In this document: piece after piece, positions 58,200 to 64,000 of the stretch
How the letters are laid out: the number at the start of each line of letters is the position of its first letter
Numbering within the stretch: position 1 is the first letter of the stretch
Source of the DNA: Rusavskia elegans
Lineage: Eukaryota; Ascomycota; Lecanoromycetes; Teloschistales; Teloschistaceae
Length of the DNA stretch: 64,000 nucleotides
Direction of reading: 5' to 3'
NCBI GenBank assembly: GCA_011316305.1
Contig: SAUG01000013.1
Coordinates: 170,614 to 234,613, forward strand
The notes under the pieces: generated by a model
Told to the model about the DNA's origin: nothing
The model's input: the letters and a program-made list of their open reading frames with translations, nothing else
Database searches by the model: none
Made by a program: the position numbers and the translations under genes

Positions 58200-61100
58200 T
58201 CAACTACTCCTTTGTCCCCATAGCGGAGCCACCGTTTCGACTGCCCTCTCTACCACCGCTTTCACCCGATCTCTCAGAACGCTCCACGCACACTCGACCT
58301 CGAGCGTCTCCAGCCAAACCTTCGCTACATGCTTTTCCACCCGGATTTCGACGCCAGGTACGGGTATCCCTATGCTATGTAATCTCTCCATCTCCTCGGC
58401 TTCTAGATCTTCTAGATCTTCTTCCACTCCGTCTTCTTCCGGCTCCTTCTTAATTCCATCTGCATCCGTACTTGGCTTGGGGCCTTTTGGTATTAATCTT
58501 GGCCGCGTGATTGGCTTGATGTCGGGACCGAACTGCGCTTCAAGGAACATGCAGAGACGGGAGAAACGTTCCTCGGATGAAACGTTGGCATGAGGGTTCC
58601 GTTTACTGTGGGTGTGCTTATGGCTCTGCGACGATTCTGCATATTGATCAGCAATCTGCACCGCAGCAAAGGACATGCTCTGAAGATTTACGCTTGACTG
58701 CTGCTGGGCTGCTCTCGACAGTAAAGAGTACAGCAAGCACGGCATCCGCAATGCCGTCGTTGAGCATATTACCCTCCCACTCCACTTCCACCTCTCCACT
58801 GTTCTGATATCGTACCATCACGCATCCCATGACAAGGTATGCCACCGGGTGAGGTGAGTGATCAATTTCTTCAACCGCATATTCATGAGGGTGTACGCCG
58901 TTGCCATTCATCACTGCAGTATCATCTACCAATTTCTTTTTATTCGCGCCAATTTCCTCTACAGCACCAAAAGTACCTTCAAGAGCCCATCGGATGAGAT
59001 CAATACCCGCAGCTGAAAGGGTAATTCTCTGCTTGCACATGATCGAAGTCGTGTTTAGACCAGCGTACTCCCGAAGGTCATCGGCGGCCATCAAAGACAT
59101 CTTGAAATCATTTTGGACAAGGACACCCGCTATGAGTTGCGTATCTTCAGGGTCAAGGGTCTGTGGTGGAGGTATCTGCGCCAATTTTCCGACGACACGA
59201 GCCGTCTTGTCGACCTTGAATGGAATGCGAAGCTCCTCTGTATTGGCAGGACTGAAGACCTTGGTTTTGATTGTCTTTTCGGCGTTGAGCGAAAGGAGCT
59301 TTGACTTGAGACGGAGCATGTTGTGCCTTTCCCCGTGGACAAGGATCTGGCCAAAAGTCAGAATCACATCGGCAATTGGTCAAGGGGGAGCGCCTTACAA
59401 CAACCGGAGCACCAATTTCTTCAATAAACTCCCGATTCTCCACACCATCTACATGGGCAGCAAAACTGAATTCTTCCACACTGCATCTGCGCTTGATCAT
59501 GGTCCTCTCCATCTCACCATTGGGCCCAGGTGCTCTTCTGCCGATCATTGGTCCACCTCGATTGGTCATGATGGCAGGTATGCTATCCGGCTCGTTCATA
59601 AGCTGTTTTGCCATAGTACCTTCAACGCTGTACCCGGTAATGACCACTCCATTCTTCTCACTGGGTGCCCATCTTTCCAGTAATTCTCTACTAACCCCGT
59701 TTTGAAACATGCCAGGGGTGGCCAGCATGATACATTCTCCTACATCGTCGAATCGTTCCAAATTCTTCAGGCTTCGGACAAACCGGAAGTCCCATGGTCC
59801 TGCTTTTCCCATGTCACCAGCCTGCTCGGCCTCCGCCATCCGCTGACGGAAGGCATCCTTGATATTTTCGTTCATCGAGCCGACATAAGTTTGATAGACG
59901 ACCATACATTTCCTAGCAAGATTGGAAGCATAATATATTGGGACTCTTTGGTACTCTGGGTGCCGTGTCCAGTACTCATCCAGGATTAACAATAGCTCTT
60001 GCGCTCGTCCCAGGGCAAAAACCGGCATAAGGACCCTGCCACCTCTGTTGAGGATGCCCGTAATACTCTTCATCAAGGCTATTTCACGTTCTGGCCGGGG
60101 GATATGTGAGGCTATACCGTAGGTACTCTCTGTGATGAGTACATCAATCTTGATACCCTTTGGCACCTCCGCGGATATCAGATGACGGTCGATCTCCCGT
60201 GAATAGTCCCCTGTGAAGAGGATTTTAAGGCCTGCGATCTCGATCAAAAACATTGCAGCGCCTAAGACATGGCCAGCAGGATAAGGCGTTATCCGAATGG
60301 AGGATATGGTGTGGGTCGTATGGTAATCGATTGCTTCAATTTGGGCGAACGTGGATAAATGATCGGCTTCGGTGTAGAGCTGAGCCCGAGAATCGGAGGA
60401 GGAAGATGTATTCCTGGGAGCGAGATGTTAGGCGGACACCTCCAGACGGATCTTATGTACGTACTGGACTCGGACATTATCTTGAATTAACCATTTGTAG
60501 ATGGCTTTGGTTGGGTGGGTCATAAACACGCGTCCTTTGAAGTTTGTCTTTGCGAGCACATATGGTAGTGATGCCGCATGATCCACGTGGAAGCTATTCT
60601 AGAAGTCAGAATGGAGAGCTGAATCAAGGCACGCTGAGTGACAGTACTACAGTGTAAGCAAGACAAGGTGGGGGTAAAGTGTAGTGCAGAGTAGGTGCCA
60701 CGAGAAGTCACCATATGCGCAGCACGATGGCACATTGCATTGGAAAAGACTGATTTCAATTGTTCTGCAATACATCGTCGCCAGGGAAAGCCCGTAAATG
60801 AGAGATTCATGATGATCCTCCGCAGTAACCATGCGGTAAGTCCATAAGCTTAGGTCTTATGATGCTGTGCTTTCACTGTTGTATGAACGACAAGCCCCGC
60901 GTGATTTCTACTATTCGTAACGCTCGAAGGAGACAATCGTATGTTCGGACTGGGACGTAAAGAAGGTCCACTCACTGGCTGATTAGGAGGACATCAACGG
61001 TGCTCAGATCGAACTCGTCAAAGTAGGGGAGGGCTCCCAGACCATCATAAGCCGGGTGCATTCCAGCGTCAAGCTAGCAGGTTCATATCAGCATGATGCG

Positions 61101-61283
61101 CGGGAAAAGCGGAGAGCGAAGCTTTCGCCATACCATGACCGTCTTTCCCTTGTATTGCAGGATATGACAGGACCGCCCAACTTCATTTCCACCACCTAGG
61201 TTAAGGAACATGAGCTCATCGGAAGGATCTACGGGTTCTTCGGCTTCGGCTGCCATCATGGACAGTTTTCTCTTTGCTGCCAT
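58200..61283 (-). CDS. YSH1: pre-mRNA 3'-end endonuclease YSH1 / CPSF73
   Basis: Six exons (61283-61134, 61073-60976, 60593-60465, 60413-59399, 59346-58692, 58636-58200) join in frame to 827 aa. The metallo-beta-lactamase fold starts [20 protein letters not shown] and [11 protein letters not shown]. The zinc motif HFHVDH (residues 83-88) is built across the second junction. Later come [32 protein letters not shown], the beta-CASP part [20 protein letters not shown] and [20 protein letters not shown], and [14 protein letters not shown]. The C-terminal domain runs to [18 protein letters not shown] with an acidic linker ([20 protein letters not shown]). This is the zinc-dependent nuclease that cuts pre-mRNA at the poly(A) site in the nucleus. 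Intron 2 (382 bp, 60975-60594) is much longer than the others in this window. It is divergent from TAF4. Confidence 0.93.
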
Positions 61284-61944
61284 TGTGATCGGGTTGAATC
61301 TGAAGCCGGACCGGTGCCCACCTCACGACAGAAGCTATCAAGCGTCGGGCGACTTGCCGATGATATTTTCCGTGCTCGATGTATCGGAGGCAAGGAGAAT
61401 GTCGTGGAAAGTAATCGTCGTGGATCAACACTCTGCAACGGTACAGTGACTCGCAGGGTTGACTTGGAGGATCACTTTTATCACCTTGGCCGGTGCCTCA
61501 TGGAGCTCTGTCGGCAACTCATTTAATTCGACTGGTGAGAAGCAATGTGATGCTGAGCAGTGGCTTTGGTATGCTCGTTGTTGTTGTTGTTGTCATGACC
61601 TTGATCGCTTGGGGAAAGAAGACCTGTAATTAACATTTGGTGACGCGCCAGTTGACGCTAGCCCTTGAGCCGCATTTTCGGGCAATCTTTCGCACTCACT
61701 CCTTCTCCATTCTCCACCATAACCTATCACATCACAGCAAGCCCAGCACAAATCGCGAATCCTTGGACCTCACTCGAGCTTCAGTAATACAACGGGATCG
61801 TGCTTCGGATATCAGCACTAGATGCGAACGAACGTAGCCGGGTCGGTAGCAGCGCAGCGCAAGCCTTGCGCTTTTGCAGCCTAGCACTTCCTTGACCCGG
61901 TGGAAGACGACGGACATGAGTGCTCACTGAGGAACGGCGGCATA
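61284..61944. promoter_or_regulatory. shared divergent promoter/leader region, YSH1 / TAF4
   Basis: About 660 bp without a gene separates the two starts. It contains a TTG microsatellite (near 61578-61593) and, just before TAF4, a five-codon upstream ORF with its own ATG at 61916. No transcription-factor site can be named confidently. Confidence 0.45.
61916..61930 (+). promoter_or_regulatory. minimal upstream ORF (Met-Ser-Ala-His-stop) before TAF4
   Basis: ATGAGTGCTCACTGA lies 15 bp before the chosen TAF4 start at 61945 and in a different frame from it (29 bases apart). If the transcript starts further upstream, this short ORF would reduce initiation at the main ATG. Its use is inference. 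Confidence 0.35.
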
Positions 61945-63826
61945 ATGTCTCAACCTCAGCAGCAGTACCCCCCGCGAACCTTTTCGCCCCTACCACCATC
62001 TGCATCTCCACACAATGGCCCTTACAACCAGCAACCGAACAAGAGGCAACGCCTGTCGCCAAATCCCCAATCGCCCTACAGCTCACCCAGCATGGCAAAC
62101 ATAGCTCTTCCCAATCAAGTCTACAGCGGCCAGTCCCAGTACAACGGACCGCGGTCATATGGCCAACCTGGCCATACAGCATACAACACCTTCAATCCGC
62201 AGCCACTTTCCCACCAGCCGCCACCGCATCAACAGCAGCAGCAGCAAATGTCTCAGCAAACAAATCCGTATGCTATCCAACAGCCGCAGCAGTCTGGGAA
62301 CATGGGTCCGCCATCGAAGCCAATGGATAAAGATAGACCTACAGACATGAACGAACTAAGTGATGTGTTGATGGGTTCTGGTGTAGACCTGAAAGAGGAG
62401 GAAGCTGCTCTACTGAGTAAGCATAATCAGGACAGCTCCTTTCTTACCAACGGAGCACACTCATTCGACTCCTACGGGTCAGGAACAACCGTCAATCCCG
62501 CGCATAGCAGTTACAACACCTATTCGCAGAACGCGCCAGGTGGTAGGGACACTTTCTATGGAGCAGGGCCATTCAATCAGCCTGCCATACCTTATCAGTC
62601 GGCTAAGGACAGAGCTGAAGCCGAGCGAAAGGCTCGTGTGCGAAAGCGAGCCGAGATGGCACAGTATCATTTGAACGAGCCTTTTCTTATGGGATTGAGG
62701 GTCTCAAACCTTATGCGCCAAAAGGCTAACAAAGCCCACCTTCAAGTCCGAATGGAAGGTTTATATCACCCTCAGGGTCAACAAGAAGGGCAGCAGCTTT
62801 ACGTCTGTGGCCCGGATAAGCATGACAGATTAGTGACCCTCAAGGGCGAGGACTTGCTGAATCACGATGCCCCTATGGTAGACTTGATATCGTTGTTATC
62901 GCTTGCAGCGGAGGAGCGGTTGCGCACAGTTATCGAAGACGCAGCGGCACTTGCAAAAGAGCGAAGGAGTAATTCTCATGGCATCGTGCCTCCACAATTT
63001 TTGGATATTGCAGCAGTCAACGGGCCTGCGGCTGAGACTGCGAACGGATTACCGACACCGGGAAATAGCGCAGTCTCGCCAAAGGCCAATCCTTTGAAGC
63101 GTATGCTCACAGCATCACGCTTTATATTCGCAATGCTCACACATAATAGGCTCCTACTCCGCTGTTAATAGGCCCCCAACGCCGATCTCTAACGGCACTC
63201 AAACCCCGCCACCTCCGAAATTGAGCGCCCAACCCTTCAATCCTGTAACAGCCGCCCTCCGCAAAACCTACCTCGCCGATCGCAAAGCAGAGGAAGAACG
63301 CCTGGCCAAGCGTGCCCGCCGTACCAAAGCCGAGAATCCAGACGATCCGGCCTCCGCTTCTGGGTCCGTGGGAGGTTCCGGCGCCGCTACGCCTGGTTCA
63401 ATCGCCCCGGACATCCCTATCGACATCAAAAAGTTGCCAACGAAGAAGGAGCTCAAGAGACAAGCCGAGTCCCGGGTCTCGGATGCCGCTCAAGCTCGTG
63501 CGACCAACCAATCCTTGGGTATGGCGTTAGGGGGTGCGAAAAAGTCGTGGATGACGGGGGGAACAGCGGCTGTGCACACGAATCCGATGTTGCCGAAAGT
63601 CAATACCAATACTGCTGGTACCGCGGGGTCTTCGCAGCAATCGAGGGCCGTAAACGGTCTTGGACCGGGCAGCGGGTTGCCGAGGATGAGGCAGTTCGAT
63701 CTCAAGGAAGATGGGCCGAAGGGCGTTGGGATCCAGCTGCGTGATCTGTTATTTGTAATGGAGAAAGAAAGGAAGGAGAAGAGGGCATTGGCCAGGGCGT
63801 ATTTGAAATTGAACGATGAGTCGTGA
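61945..63826 (+). CDS. TAF4: transcription initiation factor TFIID subunit 4 (TAF4)
   Basis: Two exons (61945-63100, 63150-63826) give 610 aa. The start MSQPQQQYPPRTFSPLPPSA opens a Gln/Pro-rich disordered region with a CAG run (HQQQQQQMSQQ). The conserved part begins DMNELSDVLMGSGVDLKEEE, then a helical segment AEAERKARVRKRAEMAQYHL, NEPFLMGLRVSNLMRQKANK, and the histone-fold-like HDAPMVDLISLLSLAAEERL, RTVIEDAAALAKERR. Exon 2 carries the C-terminal PFNPVTAALRKTYLADRKAE and MRQFDLKEDGPKGVGIQLRD, LLFVMEKERKE. This is the fungal TAF4 pattern; TAF4 pairs with TAF12 through its histone fold and stabilises TFIID at promoters. The 49-bp intron (GTATGC...TAATAG) is required to keep frame. An upstream in-frame stretch lacks an ATG. 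Confidence 0.92.
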
Positions 63827-64000
63827 TTACTATTTTTGGCTTTTTGTATATCCCTGAAGGCGCATGTGGCATACAGAGCCGACAATCCACCGGGCTCACG
63901 GTTTTCGAAGACCATTTGGAGCATTCAAGATGGAAACCCATTCTTTTGAGCGAGGTGTTGGGGTTGTTGGGTGGGGGGGGGGGGGGGGGGGGGGAGGGGG
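63827..64000. repeat. 3' flank ending in a poly-G tract
   Basis: After the TAF4 stop the sequence is ordinary until 63973, where an unbroken run of 22 G (63973-63994) is followed by A and five more G to the window end. Such a tract at a sequence end may be a real homopolymer or an artefact. Confidence 0.6.

Noticed and set aside
1..64000. CRISPR array, riboswitch or bacterial-type defence system
   Set aside because: No regularly spaced short repeats were seen, and gene structures are eukaryotic throughout.

Overview
The window is nuclear DNA from a filamentous ascomycete (Pezizomycotina). The genes carry short spliceosomal introns, mostly about 48-190 bp, with GTAAGT/GTATGT/GTGAGT-type donors. 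They encode typical eukaryotic housekeeping proteins (TAF4, CPSF73/Ysh1, SAP18, Dbp6, a LAMMER kinase, sideroflexin, a complex I accessory subunit, Scs7). There is also a heterokaryon-incompatibility (HET) gene, a patatin/G-domain gene and a retrotransposon heavily damaged by RIP-like C-to-T/G-to-A mutation, a combination characteristic of Pezizomycotina. I cannot fix the class or genus from sequence alone. No bacterial, organellar, rRNA or intact tRNA genes were seen.

Layout. 0.5-2.5 kb: a Whi2-like double-BTB gene (-). 3.3-7.5 kb: a large multi-exon gene (+) encoding a Cys/His finger, a P-loop G-domain, a RING-like cluster and a patatin lipase domain, interrupted by one in-frame TGA. 7.5-10.7 kb: gene-poor. 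10.7-20.3 kb: a compact block of glutathione S-transferase (-), complex I NDUFB4-type subunit (+), SAP18 (-), DEAD-box helicase DBP6 (-), sideroflexin FSF1 (+) and a coiled-coil protein (-). 20.3-26 kb: gene-poor, ending in a 509-bp MITE with about 114-bp inverted repeats and a TA target duplication. 26.9-33.1 kb: an RBM39/Rsd1-like splicing factor (-), the sphingolipid hydroxylase Scs7 (-) and an uncharacterised protein (+). 34-39 kb: an accessory stretch with two predicted secreted proteins and a HET gene that has an in-frame TGA. 39.3-50.3 kb: an 11-kb Ty3/Gypsy retrotransposon on the minus strand with 122-bp LTRs, almost destroyed by RIP-like mutation. 51.4-53.2 kb: an uncharacterised three-exon gene. 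55-64 kb: LAMMER kinase (-), YSH1 (-) and TAF4 (+), ending in a poly-G tract.

How the genes relate. There are no operons and no recognisable biosynthetic cluster. Several gene pairs are divergent and share short promoters (GST/NDUFB4-type, DBP6/FSF1, YSH1/TAF4). Functions lean to nuclear gene expression: transcription initiation (TAF4), chromatin or splicing (SAP18, RBM39-like, LAMMER kinase), mRNA 3'-end cleavage (YSH1) and ribosome biogenesis (DBP6).

The most notable points are these. Two self/non-self or immunity-type genes (patatin/G-domain and HET) are each broken by a single in-frame TGA while the rest of the frame is intact. In the retrotransposon, C-to-T mutation stops abruptly inside each LTR. 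The retrotransposon interior has almost no CA/TG dinucleotides yet keeps CG. All exon boundaries are my manual splice predictions, checked for reading-frame continuity; family names rest on recognised motifs, not on searches.
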